From the NCBI GenBank assembly GCA_002429045.1, contig DIYM01000153.1, positions 1-26,937 of the forward strand: a DNA stretch of 26,937 nucleotides, in the 5' to 3' direction. The stretch is from Phycisphaerales bacterium UBA6054. Its GTDB lineage: Bacteria; Planctomycetota; Phycisphaerae; Phycisphaerales; UBA1924. Positions 15,743 to 23,531 of the stretch are shown in pieces. The position numbers and the translations under genes are program-made. The notes beneath the pieces are model-generated. The model saw only the letters and a list, made by a program, of their open reading frames with translations. It had not been told where the DNA came from and ran no database searches. The first letter of the stretch is position 1. Every line of letters begins with the position of its first letter.

Positions 15743-17464
15743 TCAATGACCGGCGGGCCGCCCTCCCTTCCGCGGGTCGCTGGCCGCCTGCCAGCCCGCC
15801 CGGGATCGCTTGATGAGTTGCACGTTGCCCACATCATCGCGGAACTCGACCGTGTGCCCCCGGTCCCGGAAGCCCGGGGCCCACGCATCCGCGTCGGGCT
15901 CCAGGAACACCCTGTCCGGCCGCCACTGGTGGTGGAACCGGGGCGCGCCGACCGCGTCGCCCGCGTCCATCCCCGAGATCGCCCTCAGCAACGCCTGGAG
16001 CGTGCCCGTGATGATGCGCGGGCCGCCCGACGCGCCCGCGACGGCGAGCACGCCCTGCTCGTCCAGCACGATGGTCGGCGACATGCTCGACAGCGGACGC
16101 TTGCCGATCGCCGGCAGGTTGCGGTCCGACTGCGAGAGACCGAACGCGTTGGCTTCGCCCCGGACGGTCGTGAAGTCGTCCATCTCGTTGTTGAGAACGA
16201 AGCCGAAACGATCGACCCCGACGAGCGACCCGAACCCGAGATTGATCGTCTCTGTGCACGCGACCGCGCCGCCCCATTGGTCGACCGCCGATACATGCGA
16301 GGTGCCCGCGTCATCCGGCAACGCGTCGTGGGTCCCGTAGCGATCGGCATCGCGGGTCGTGTCGCCGATGGACGCCGCGATGCGTCCGGCGTTCCGATCC
16401 GACAGAAGACGCCCGACGGGCAGACCGACGAACGCCGGGTCGGCGAGCCAACGCGAACGGTCGGCGAACGCGTGCTTGAGCGACTCGGCCAGCAGGTGCC
16501 GCTCCCGATCGGTGTCGATCGGCTCGGTCGGGGGGATGCCCAGTTCGGCGAGCACGCCGAGGGCCTGCAGCATGGTGACGCCCCCCGAGGAAGGCGGGGG
16601 CATGCATACGAAGGTCAGGCCGCCGATCTCCGCGATCAGCGGCTCGACCTCCATCGGCGTGTACGAGATCAGGTCCCCCACCGACACCACCCCGCCGGCG
16701 TCCGACACGGCGCCGGCGATCGCGTCGCCCAAGACGGGCCCGAGCAGCGCGTCACGCCCCAGCGCGCTGACGGCCCTCAACGCGTCTGCCTGCCCGGGGT
16801 TCGTGATGCGGTCGCCCATCCGGACGGCGCCCTCCCGAAGGAACCGGCGCCAAACCAACGGGAACCGGCTCTTGAGCCCGGGCTCGCGATCGAACCGTCC
16901 GGTCAACCGGCGCGCCGTCGTGTGGTAATGCGCATCGACCACGAACCCCTCTTCGCACGCACGGATCGCCGGCGCGATCACCGTCGGCAGGTCGAGCGTG
17001 CCGTACGTCTCCAGCGCGTACGTCAGCCCGGCGATGGTGCCGGGCACGGCGACCGCGGCACCGCCGGTTGTGCTCGACCGGCCCGTGGATTCGAAGAAAC
17101 CTGGCCCGACGGGCGAGGTCTCCCGGTAGTTCAACGCGGCGGAGACACGCCCGTGCGTGGGATCGTCCGGCAGATGGATCACCATGAACCCGCCGCCCCC
17201 GATCCCGCACGAGTACGGGCGGACGACCGACAGCGTGAACGAGGAAGCGACCGCGGCGTCGACGGCGTTGCCGCCCATCGCCAGCATCTCCGCGCCGGCG
17301 GCCGACGCGATCGGGTGATCCGCGGCCACGGCGCCGCGCCCGAACACACCATCCGAAACACTCGCCAAACGCGCCCCCGACGAACAGCCCAGCATGGCAA
17401 CCAGGCACGCCACGAACGCCAGCGTCGGCAGGGATCGATCGGTCATGCCGCCAGCGTACCGCAT
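15743..17464 (-). CDS. ggt: Gamma-glutamyltranspeptidase
   Basis: A 573-residue Ntn-hydrolase precursor that hydrolyses or transfers gamma-glutamyl groups, usually from glutathione and gamma-glutamyl peptides, outside the cytoplasm. The mature small-subunit start DAGTSHVSAVD supplies the catalytic Thr388, where self-cleavage is expected. LNNEMDDF (about 424-431), a GIGGGGFMV loop near residue 90, and RPLSSMSPTIV are family landmarks. The N-terminus has a hydrophobic segment ending MLGCSSG, so lipid attachment at Cys27 is possible although the lipobox is not ideal. ATG 17464 shares its A with the upstream stop (TGATG), suggesting coupled translation; ATG 17446, six codons later, is an alternative. 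The total length is near the family norm of about 580. It sits in a run with a glutamate-cysteine ligase-like enzyme, a zinc acyl-amide hydrolase and an MFS transporter, pointing to gamma-glutamyl metabolism. Confidence 0.94.
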   Translation of the reverse strand: MRYAGGMTDRSLPTLAFVACLVAMLGCSSGARLASVSDGVFGRGAVAADHPIASAAGAEMLAMGGNAVDAAVASSFTLSVVRPYSCGIGGGGFMVIHLPDDPTHGRVSAALNYRETSPVGPGFFESTGRSSTTGGAAVAVPGTIAGLTYALETYGTLDLPTVIAPAIRACEEGFVVDAHYHTTARRLTGRFDREPGLKSRFPLVWRRFLREGAVRMGDRITNPGQADALRAVSALGRDALLGPVLGDAIAGAVSDAGGVVSVGDLISYTPMEVEPLIAEIGGLTFVCMPPPSSGGVTMLQALGVLAELGIPPTEPIDTDRERHLLAESLKHAFADRSRWLADPAFVGLPVGRLLSDRNAGRIAASIGDTTRDADRYGTHDALPDDAGTSHVSAVDQWGGAVACTETINLGFGSLVGVDRFGFVLNNEMDDFTTVRGEANAFGLSQSDRNLPAIGKRPLSSMSPTIVLDEQGVLAVAGASGGPRIITGTLQALLRAISGMDAGDAVGAPRFHHQWRPDRVFLEPDADAWAPGFRDRGHTVEFRDDVGNVQLIKRSRAGWQAASDPRKGGRPAGH

Positions 17465-18780
17465 CAGCGGGCGCGCGGGCCCGATCGCTCGGCGGCGATG
17501 TCGAGCGTGCGCCTGGCGACCAGCCAGAACCGGCGATCGCCCTCGCCCGTGGGCGATCGCGCGTGCCACGCGGCGCTCAGGAACCCACGCACCGCCCCCC
17601 AGGGGCGGAACCGGGGAACCCGCGGCTCGTCCCCGCGTCGCACGATCCGGTACCCGAACAGGTGGAACACCTGGCGTTTGAGCACGGCCGCAACCTGCCC
17701 GTCGATCAGCAAGGCGTCCGGGCGCCCCGCGACCCGGTGCACACCCGGGAGGATCCCGATCAGGGAACGCAGGGGGCCCGACCTCCTCAGCCACGCGCTC
17801 AGATCGAGCCAGCCCGGCGATACCTCGCGGACGATGAAGAACGCGTCGTCGCCCGGCCTCTTGACGGGCTGCCGGTTCGGCAGAAACAACTCGCCCCGCA
17901 CCGGCGCGCGCACGGGACCGTCGCCGTGCGTCGCGATCGACTGCCCCGCACGGACGGGCGTGTGTGCGTCGAACCCGTCGCGCATCTCGAACGAGGGATC
18001 GACGATCAGCTCGCGGTGGCGGAGATCGTACACCCGCCCGGCACGATGCCCGGCCGCACGCGCAAGTGCCCCGCGGTGAGCGGCGGGGATGTCCGCCCGG
18101 GAGATGATGCCCGCCGCGGCCAACGCGACCCACACCGCCGACTCGAGCGCATCGACCGACGCGGGATCTTCGTGCTGCCCGCCCTCGATCACGCACGCGA
18201 CACAGCCGAGCGTCCGGGTCAGGTGATCGATGAGCAGCCCGTCGACTTCTTCCTCGAAACCGAGCAGGAGCGCCGGCCCGAACGCGCGTCCGAAGCGCCT
18301 GGCCGGCAGCGAGTCCTCCAGCACCACGATCGGGTCCGAGGGGGCGCTGGTGGTGTGCATGTCCACCACAAACATCGGCCGCCCCGCATCGTGCTCACGC
18401 CCGATCGCGTCGAGGATCGCCCGAGCTTCGGCGCATTCGGCGCAGCCGGGATCGGGGGTCGCGAGCAACTCGGGCGTGAACGAACGGTTGAGGTCCCGAT
18501 CGATGTACCGCGTGCCGGGCGGCGACCGCAACGCGCCCACGTTGCCCGCCAGCGCGACCAGCGTGCCGCGGAAGGAACCGGGCGGATCGGCACGGAGCGA
18601 ACCGAGCACTCGTCGGGCGGCGTGGATGCCCGCGGGCTCGTTGCCGTGCACGCCGCCCAGCAGGACCAGCACCGGGCCCTCTTCGCCGGCCCGGCACGGC
18701 CCGAACCGCCCGATCTCGCGGGAGGACGCGCCGGTCTCGGGCGTCGATGGGCACGGCTTGATCAGGTCCGTCGGGGTCAC
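17464..18780 (-). CDS. Succinylglutamate desuccinylase/aspartoacylase-family zinc hydrolase with C-terminal extension
   Basis: A 438-residue enzyme of the M14-like deacylase group, which removes an acyl group from N-acyl amino acids or related amides. Zinc ligands are visible as His45 and Glu48 in GGVHGNEPAG and His142 in VVDMHTTSA. DRDLNRSF (Asn98-Arg99) is the substrate-binding pair and Glu199 in VIEGGQHED the probable general base. The start is a GTG at 18780 that overlaps the stop of the upstream ligase gene by four bases (GTGA); the frame is open far upstream, but that part is antisense-like translation of the ligase gene. The protein exceeds the usual 320-370 residues: the last ~100 (basic, Arg/Trp-rich, with LIDGQVAAVLKRQVFHLFGYRIVRRG) are unrecognised. 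Context suggests it breaks an amide made by, or related to, the ligase next to it. The true substrate cannot be read from sequence. Confidence 0.88.
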   Translation of the reverse strand: MTPTDLIKPCPSTPETGASSREIGRFGPCRAGEEGPVLVLLGGVHGNEPAGIHAARRVLGSLRADPPGSFRGTLVALAGNVGALRSPPGTRYIDRDLNRSFTPELLATPDPGCAECAEARAILDAIGREHDAGRPMFVVDMHTTSAPSDPIVVLEDSLPARRFGRAFGPALLLGFEEEVDGLLIDHLTRTLGCVACVIEGGQHEDPASVDALESAVWVALAAAGIISRADIPAAHRGALARAAGHRAGRVYDLRHRELIVDPSFEMRDGFDAHTPVRAGQSIATHGDGPVRAPVRGELFLPNRQPVKRPGDDAFFIVREVSPGWLDLSAWLRRSGPLRSLIGILPGVHRVAGRPDALLIDGQVAAVLKRQVFHLFGYRIVRRGDEPRVPRFRPWGAVRGFLSAAWHARSPTGEGDRRFWLVARRTLDIAAERSGPRAR

Positions 18781-20726
18781 CCCGGATTGTTGCCCGGCGT
18801 GCCTCGCCCGTCCGAGCCGGCACGCAGTTGATCCTCGAGCAAACGCCCGGCGATCCGCATGTAGTCGTGCTCGGACACCAGCCCCACCAGCTTGCCCCCC
18901 GACACCACCGGCAGGCACGACGCCCCGTGCGCCTTCATGAGGTCGATCGCCTCCAGCGTCGGCGTGTCGGGCGACACCGTCAGGGGCTGGGTGTTCATGA
19001 TGTCCGACACGGCGATCTCGTCCTGGGCCCGACGCTTCGGATCCGCGATGAGCTTGAGGAGACAGCGATAGCTGACCAGCCCCACCAGGCGGTGCTGCTC
19101 GTCCTCGACCGGCACGTGACGCACACGCCGCCAGTCCATGATCGACGCGGCCAGATCGATCAGCTCGTCGGGGCGCACCGTGAACAGGTCCGTCGTCATG
19201 TACTGCCCGACCCGCGCGAAGTGCAACTCCCAAGTCCCGGCCTCGTGCAACTCGGCGATCGGCCACTCGTGCACGGGGGCCCCGCTCCGCTGGCGCGTGC
19301 TCGTGGCGGCGGTGAGGGTCGCCAGACGCTCGGCCCGCGTGCCCCGCCCGCGCATGTGCGCCACCGAATCGAGCATCCATTTGGCCCCGTTCTGCCCCGA
19401 ATCGACCCGGTCGTGCATCACCCCGAGGTAGTGCCCGATGTCCGCGTCGTCGATGCCGGCCTCCAGCAGCCCCGCCCGGGCGTGGGGCAGCAACTCGGTC
19501 AGGATCAGCGATCGCGCCGACACGGAACGCCCGTCGAGCCAGTGCATCTGGGCGTCGAGCCCCTGGCGGGCGGCGTTGACGAAGTTCGCCCGCGCCGACT
19601 CGAACGGCATCCGCTCGCGAAGGTCGGTCAGCACAAAGGGCAGGCGGCGCATCAGCCCGAGCCACACCGCGGTCGCCGCGACCTCGTCCACGATCGTCGG
19701 GCCCGCGGGCAGGTACCGGTTCTCGATGCGCAGGTGCGGCTTGCCGCCGGTGATCCCGTAGCAAGGGCGGTTCCAGCGGTACAGCGTCGAGTTGTGCGCG
19801 GCGAGCGCGGCGAGCTTCGGAGCCTCGCCCCGCCCGACCATTGCCAGCGGGTCCTCGTCGAGATCGGCGCCGAAGATCGAGCGGAACCGCGCCACGTCCG
19901 ACTTATAGAGCTCCAGCACCCCCCGCTCGCACCAGCCCTCGCCGAATCGCACACGCTTGAGCATCTCACGCTCGGCGGGCACGTCCCCGGTGGTGTCCAC
20001 GATCTGCTCGAAGATCGCGATCCGGTTCTCGTGCCACAGACGCTTGCCGAAGAGCACGGGTGAGTTCGCGCACGCGGCCAGCAGCGGGCCGGTCACGAGC
20101 TGCGCCACGTTGAACGCGGCCGCGAAGTGCGCGGGCTCGACCTGGTAATGGATCTGGATCGAGGTGTTGAGCGCTTCGACCATGATGTTGTCGTGGGTGA
20201 AGTCCAGCGCGTCGGTGCCGCGGATACGCAGGTCGTACCGCCCGTGACGCAGCGCCGTGACGCGGTCGTTGAGCGCGAAGTACCGCGGCTTGGGCGTGAT
20301 GCTCTCCAGCGTCAGGTGCTCTGGCTGGAGCGTGGGCAGGATGCCGGTGAGCACCGGTATCGCGTCGTGCTCGGCGGCGGCCCGGGACGCGGAGCCCATC
20401 AACTCTTCAAGCTCGCGGTGCAGATCACGCAGGCACCCGCCGGTGAACTCACGCGGCGTGCAGTTGAACTCCAGGTTGAACCGCCCGATCTCCGCGGTCA
20501 CCCGCGGGTCATCGATCGCCCGGAGGACCTCGGGCCCCACCATCGCCGGGCGCCAGGACGCGTCCACGAACGCCAGTTCCTGCTCGGCGCCGACCCGCGT
20601 GATCCCCGTCTCGAACATGCCCCGATCGAGCATCAACCCGAGGGCCCTGAGATCGTTGAGCAGGCGCTGCATCACCGCGCGGTGCTCGCTGCCCGAACCG
20701 GTCTGTCCGATCTCCTGGACCCCCAT
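18777..20726 (-). CDS. GCS2-family glutamate-cysteine ligase-like enzyme fused to two CBS domains
   Basis: A 649-residue protein. The ATG at 20726 has GAGGG 5 bp upstream; the frame runs on upstream without start support. Residues ~30-400 are an ATP-dependent carboxylate-amine ligase of the GCS2 type: VGAEQELAFVD (metal/ATP glutamates), EIGRFNLEFNCTPREFTGG, EALNTSIQIHYQV, and KPHLRIENRYLPAGPTIVDE. The family joins glutamate, or another acid, to an amine such as cysteine. Residues ~506-560 (MTTDLFTVRPDELIDLAASIM...LVGLVSYRCLL) and ~574-625 (DIMNTQPLTVSPDTPTLEAIDLM...LVGLVSEHDYM) are two CBS motifs, which normally form one module binding adenine nucleotides. Control of the ligase by cell energy state is a reasonable inference. 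A linker at 400-500 is unassigned. It is the first gene of a tight run with the hydrolase (GTGA overlap), gamma-glutamyltranspeptidase and transporter, and is divergent from the carboxypeptidase. Confidence 0.88.
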   Translation of the reverse strand: MGVQEIGQTGSGSEHRAVMQRLLNDLRALGLMLDRGMFETGITRVGAEQELAFVDASWRPAMVGPEVLRAIDDPRVTAEIGRFNLEFNCTPREFTGGCLRDLHRELEELMGSASRAAAEHDAIPVLTGILPTLQPEHLTLESITPKPRYFALNDRVTALRHGRYDLRIRGTDALDFTHDNIMVEALNTSIQIHYQVEPAHFAAAFNVAQLVTGPLLAACANSPVLFGKRLWHENRIAIFEQIVDTTGDVPAEREMLKRVRFGEGWCERGVLELYKSDVARFRSIFGADLDEDPLAMVGRGEAPKLAALAAHNSTLYRWNRPCYGITGGKPHLRIENRYLPAGPTIVDEVAATAVWLGLMRRLPFVLTDLRERMPFESARANFVNAARQGLDAQMHWLDGRSVSARSLILTELLPHARAGLLEAGIDDADIGHYLGVMHDRVDSGQNGAKWMLDSVAHMRGRGTRAERLATLTAATSTRQRSGAPVHEWPIAELHEAGTWELHFARVGQYMTTDLFTVRPDELIDLAASIMDWRRVRHVPVEDEQHRLVGLVSYRCLLKLIADPKRRAQDEIAVSDIMNTQPLTVSPDTPTLEAIDLMKAHGASCLPVVSGGKLVGLVSEHDYMRIAGRLLEDQLRAGSDGRGTPGNNPG

Positions 20727-20863
20727 GACGACCCTCGTACCCGGCATCGGGCTCGACGCCCAGTGTCCGCGAAGCGGCTCACCGACGCAAGGACCGAAAG
20801 CGGGTTTGGGGCACCCACGCGCCGATTCCCGGGCCCGGAGCCCCGATCCCGCCTGCGATCTGA

Positions 20864-20893
20864 TTGGTGGCGCAAGGAACCGCGCGGTACATT
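20864..20893 (+). promoter_or_regulatory. Weak promoter-like element in the divergent gap 20727-21014
   Basis: TTGGTG and TACATT are 18 bp apart on the plus strand, about 120 bp before the carboxypeptidase ATG. It matches only part of the sigma70 consensus. The rest of this 288-bp divergent gap is very GC-rich with overlapping short inverted repeats, and I see no clear operator in it. Confidence 0.3.
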
Positions 20894-21014
20894 GAACGAA
20901 AAGAATCCGGTCCCGGCTCCCGGTTCTCGGGCACCCCGGGCCGCGCCACGGCGCACCGAGCCAACCAGCGGCCGACGCACACCGACGCCGGTCCGATAGC
21001 CGGAGAATCACACC

Positions 21015-23402
21015 ATGCGGACCCCCCGCCGACCCGGAGCCTTCGCCCCTGCGCTGTGTCTTGCCCTGCTCGCCGGGGCGTCCGCCGGAGCCGGCGACGC
21101 CCCGCAGCCCACGATCGATGTGCTCGCCCACGCGTTCCCCAAGATCTACCAGGAGCAGGTGATCGCACGGGTGCGGGCCGACTCGATGCGCGAGGTCGCC
21201 GCGGCGAACGCGCTGGCCGAGAGCCTGTGGTCCGAGGGCGCGGGCACGTCCCGCCCGTTCGACATCCAGATCCACTCCGATCGGCTCGGGGCACTCGCGG
21301 CCGCGGGGCTCGAGTTCGAGATCGTCGTCCCCGATCTCCAGGCCCACAAGGAAGCACGCTGGGCGATGGTCCAGCGGCAGGAACGCATGGACCGGGCCCG
21401 CCCCATCGCCCCGCAGAACCGGCGGGGCCTCAACCCGCACGATGAGTCCTGGTTCACGAACTACAAGCAGTTGTCGCAGATCCGCTCGTACGTGTCGGGC
21501 CTGGCCGCCGCCCGCCCGGACATCGTGTCGCTGGGCGACATCGGAGACTCCGTGCAGGGTCGCGATATCGAAGCCATCACGATCACCGGGCCCGACCGCC
21601 CCGGCAACGCCGCCGACGACCGCCCCGTCATCATCTGGAACGGATGCCAGCACGCACGCGAGTGGATCAGCCCGATGACCGTCACGTACCTCGCGTCGCG
21701 CCTGATCGGCGACTACGACGCCGATCCCCAGGTCAGGGACCTCGTCGACTCGGTCCGCTTCGTCATCGTCCCGGTCGTCAACCCGGACGGCTATCTCTAC
21801 ACGTGGTCCGACGAACGCTTCTGGCGCAAGAACCGGCGCAACAACCTCAACGGCACCTCGGGCGTCGACCTGAACCGCAACTGGGGGTTCGAGTGGGGCG
21901 GCGTGGGTTCGAGCGGTTCATCCGACAGCGACACCTACCGCGGGCCGTCGCCGTTCTCCGAGCCCGAAACCCAGACCCTCCGCGACCTCGCCCTCGGGTT
22001 CGGAGACGACCTCGTCGCGCACATCGACTACCACTCGTACTCGCAGCTGATCCTGTGGCCCCTGGGGTACGACTTCAACATCGCCACGCCCGAGCCGGAC
22101 CGGACCTTCTTCGACACGCTGACCACTGATCTCTCCGACGCCATCCAGTCGTTCAGCGGGCAGTTCTACAACCCGATCCAGTCGTGGCTGCTCTACCCCG
22201 CCGCGGGAACCGCGACCGACTGGTTCTACGGGCAGACGGGCTCGAAGAGCATCACATTCGAGCTGCGTCCCAGCGACCAGATCGCCGGCGGGTTCGAGGG
22301 CTTCGACCCGCCGCCCAGCGAGATCCTGCCCTGTGCGCAGGAGAACTGGGAAGCCGCCAAACTCTTCGCGTCGCGCACCACCCAACGCCTGTCGTTCACC
22401 GCCGACACGCCTCCCACGGCCGCCGCGGGCGAGCCCACGCCCGTGTCGTTCACGGTGTCGGCGGGCATCGAGGACTACGACACCGGCTCGGTGCAGATCT
22501 TCGTCTCGATCGCCGGCGGCGCGTTCGAGCCGACGCCGACCGCACCCAACGGGCCCGGCGTGTTCGAGGGCTCCGTCCCGGCGCTCGCGTGCGGCGAGAC
22601 GGCGCGGGTCTACATCGAGGCGACCACGCTGGGCGGAGACACCCTGGCATTCCCGTCGGGCGATGCCCTCGCCATCGACGCGATCGACGTCGCCTTCCGC
22701 GACGACATGGAGGCCGACACCGGATGGTCGGTCGGCGCCCCGGGCGATTCGGCGACGACCGGAACCTGGGAACGCGCCGACCCGGAGGGCACCGACGCGC
22801 AGCCCGAAGACGACCGTTCGCCCGACGGCACGCTCTGCTGGGTGACCGGCGCCGCCGCCGACGGCGGGACCGGGGGCAACGACATCGACGGCGGCGCCAC
22901 CACACTCACCTCACCCGCGCTCGACGCGACCGCCGGTGCCGGCGACGCGATCCTGAGCTACTACCGCTGGTACTCCAACAACCGCGGCGCAGCCCCCGAC
23001 ACCGACTCGATGCTCGTGCAGATCTCGGGCGACAACGGCTCATCCTGGGCCCCCCTGGAGACCGTTTCGGACAACGCCAACGCGTGGGTCGAACGTCGCT
23101 TCACGATCTCGGACTTCGTGACCCCGAGCGATGCCGTCCGCGTGCGGTTCGTCGCCAGCGATCTCGGAGACGGCTCGATCGTCGAGGCCGGCGTCGACGA
23201 CCTCCGGGTCGAGTTCACCGGCTGCCAGGATCTCCCCACCGCCGATCTGGCCGAGCCGTTCGGCCAGTTCAACTTCTTCGACATCGCCGCCTACATCGCG
23301 CTCTTCAACGCGGGCGACCCGGCCGCCGATTTCGACGGCAACGGCTCGCTCAACTTCTTCGACATCTCGGCGTTCATCGACCTGTTCAACCAGGGCGTCT
23401 AA
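21015..23402 (+). CDS. Secreted M14 zinc carboxypeptidase with beta-sandwich and dockerin-like tail
   Basis: A 795-residue exported enzyme. Signal peptide is residues 1-26 (MRTPRRPGAFAPALCLALLAG...). Residues 30-130 resemble the inhibitory propeptide of carboxypeptidases (FDIQIHSDRLGALAAAGLEFEIVVPDLQ). The catalytic domain (~145-440) is complete: zinc ligands His213 and Glu216 in QHAREWISP and His340 in YHSYSQLILWPLG, Arg288 in DLNRNWG, and catalytic Glu416 in TFELRP. It should remove C-terminal residues from peptides outside the cell. Residues ~565-735 form a MAM- or jelly-roll-like beta domain (FRDDMEADTGWS..., LSYYRWYSN). The tail has Cys737, then ADLAEPFGQFNFFD and NGSLNFFD, the cassette seen at 2000-3742, but ends FNQGV without the terminal cysteine; its second repeat keeps a calcium-site-like DFDGNGSLNFFD. 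The ATG is preceded by CGGAGAA. A hairpin follows at 23435. Confidence 0.93.
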   Translation: MRTPRRPGAFAPALCLALLAGASAGAGDAPQPTIDVLAHAFPKIYQEQVIARVRADSMREVAAANALAESLWSEGAGTSRPFDIQIHSDRLGALAAAGLEFEIVVPDLQAHKEARWAMVQRQERMDRARPIAPQNRRGLNPHDESWFTNYKQLSQIRSYVSGLAAARPDIVSLGDIGDSVQGRDIEAITITGPDRPGNAADDRPVIIWNGCQHAREWISPMTVTYLASRLIGDYDADPQVRDLVDSVRFVIVPVVNPDGYLYTWSDERFWRKNRRNNLNGTSGVDLNRNWGFEWGGVGSSGSSDSDTYRGPSPFSEPETQTLRDLALGFGDDLVAHIDYHSYSQLILWPLGYDFNIATPEPDRTFFDTLTTDLSDAIQSFSGQFYNPIQSWLLYPAAGTATDWFYGQTGSKSITFELRPSDQIAGGFEGFDPPPSEILPCAQENWEAAKLFASRTTQRLSFTADTPPTAAAGEPTPVSFTVSAGIEDYDTGSVQIFVSIAGGAFEPTPTAPNGPGVFEGSVPALACGETARVYIEATTLGGDTLAFPSGDALAIDAIDVAFRDDMEADTGWSVGAPGDSATTGTWERADPEGTDAQPEDDRSPDGTLCWVTGAAADGGTGGNDIDGGATTLTSPALDATAGAGDAILSYYRWYSNNRGAAPDTDSMLVQISGDNGSSWAPLETVSDNANAWVERRFTISDFVTPSDAVRVRFVASDLGDGSIVEAGVDDLRVEFTGCQDLPTADLAEPFGQFNFFDIAAYIALFNAGDPAADFDGNGSLNFFDISAFIDLFNQGV

Positions 23403-23434
23403 CCACCGAACCGCACGATCCCGACCGAGCCGCA

Positions 23435-23458
23435 CGCCCCGGCACGCCCGCCGGGGCG
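23435..23458 (+). terminator. Probable terminator after the carboxypeptidase
   Basis: A perfect 8-bp stem (CGCCCCGG / CCGGGGCG) with an 8-nt loop begins 33 bp past the stop. CGCTCCTGTTTC follows, a weak T-tract. Confidence 0.5.
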
Positions 23459-23486
23459 CGCTCCTGTTTCGGTAGCCCGGCTAGTA

Positions 23487-23503
23487 TTGAGACCAGTTCT
23501 CAA
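23487..23503. promoter_or_regulatory. Palindrome TTGAGA-N5-TCTCAA in the heme oxygenase leader, possible Fur-family operator
   Basis: A perfect 6-bp dyad sits 28 bp before the heme oxygenase ATG. Its inner 15 bases have the layout TGA-N9-TCA, the outer skeleton of 7-1-7 Fur-family boxes and of iron-response boxes in some bacteria. The arms are less AT-rich than a classical Fur box. Regulation by iron is inferred from position and from the heme-degrading product, not shown. Confidence 0.5.
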
Positions 23504-23531
23504 CTCACCCCCTTCAATCAGAGGACCAGCC

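Noticed and set aside
17465..18196. N-terminal extension of the gamma-glutamyltranspeptidase frame
   Set aside because: It lies wholly over the hydrolase gene in another phase and would precede the signal sequence.
20727..21653. N-terminal extension of the ligase frame to 21653
   Set aside because: The frame is open but runs antisense through the start of the carboxypeptidase gene. The ATG at 20726 has a ribosome site and gives the expected ligase N-terminus.
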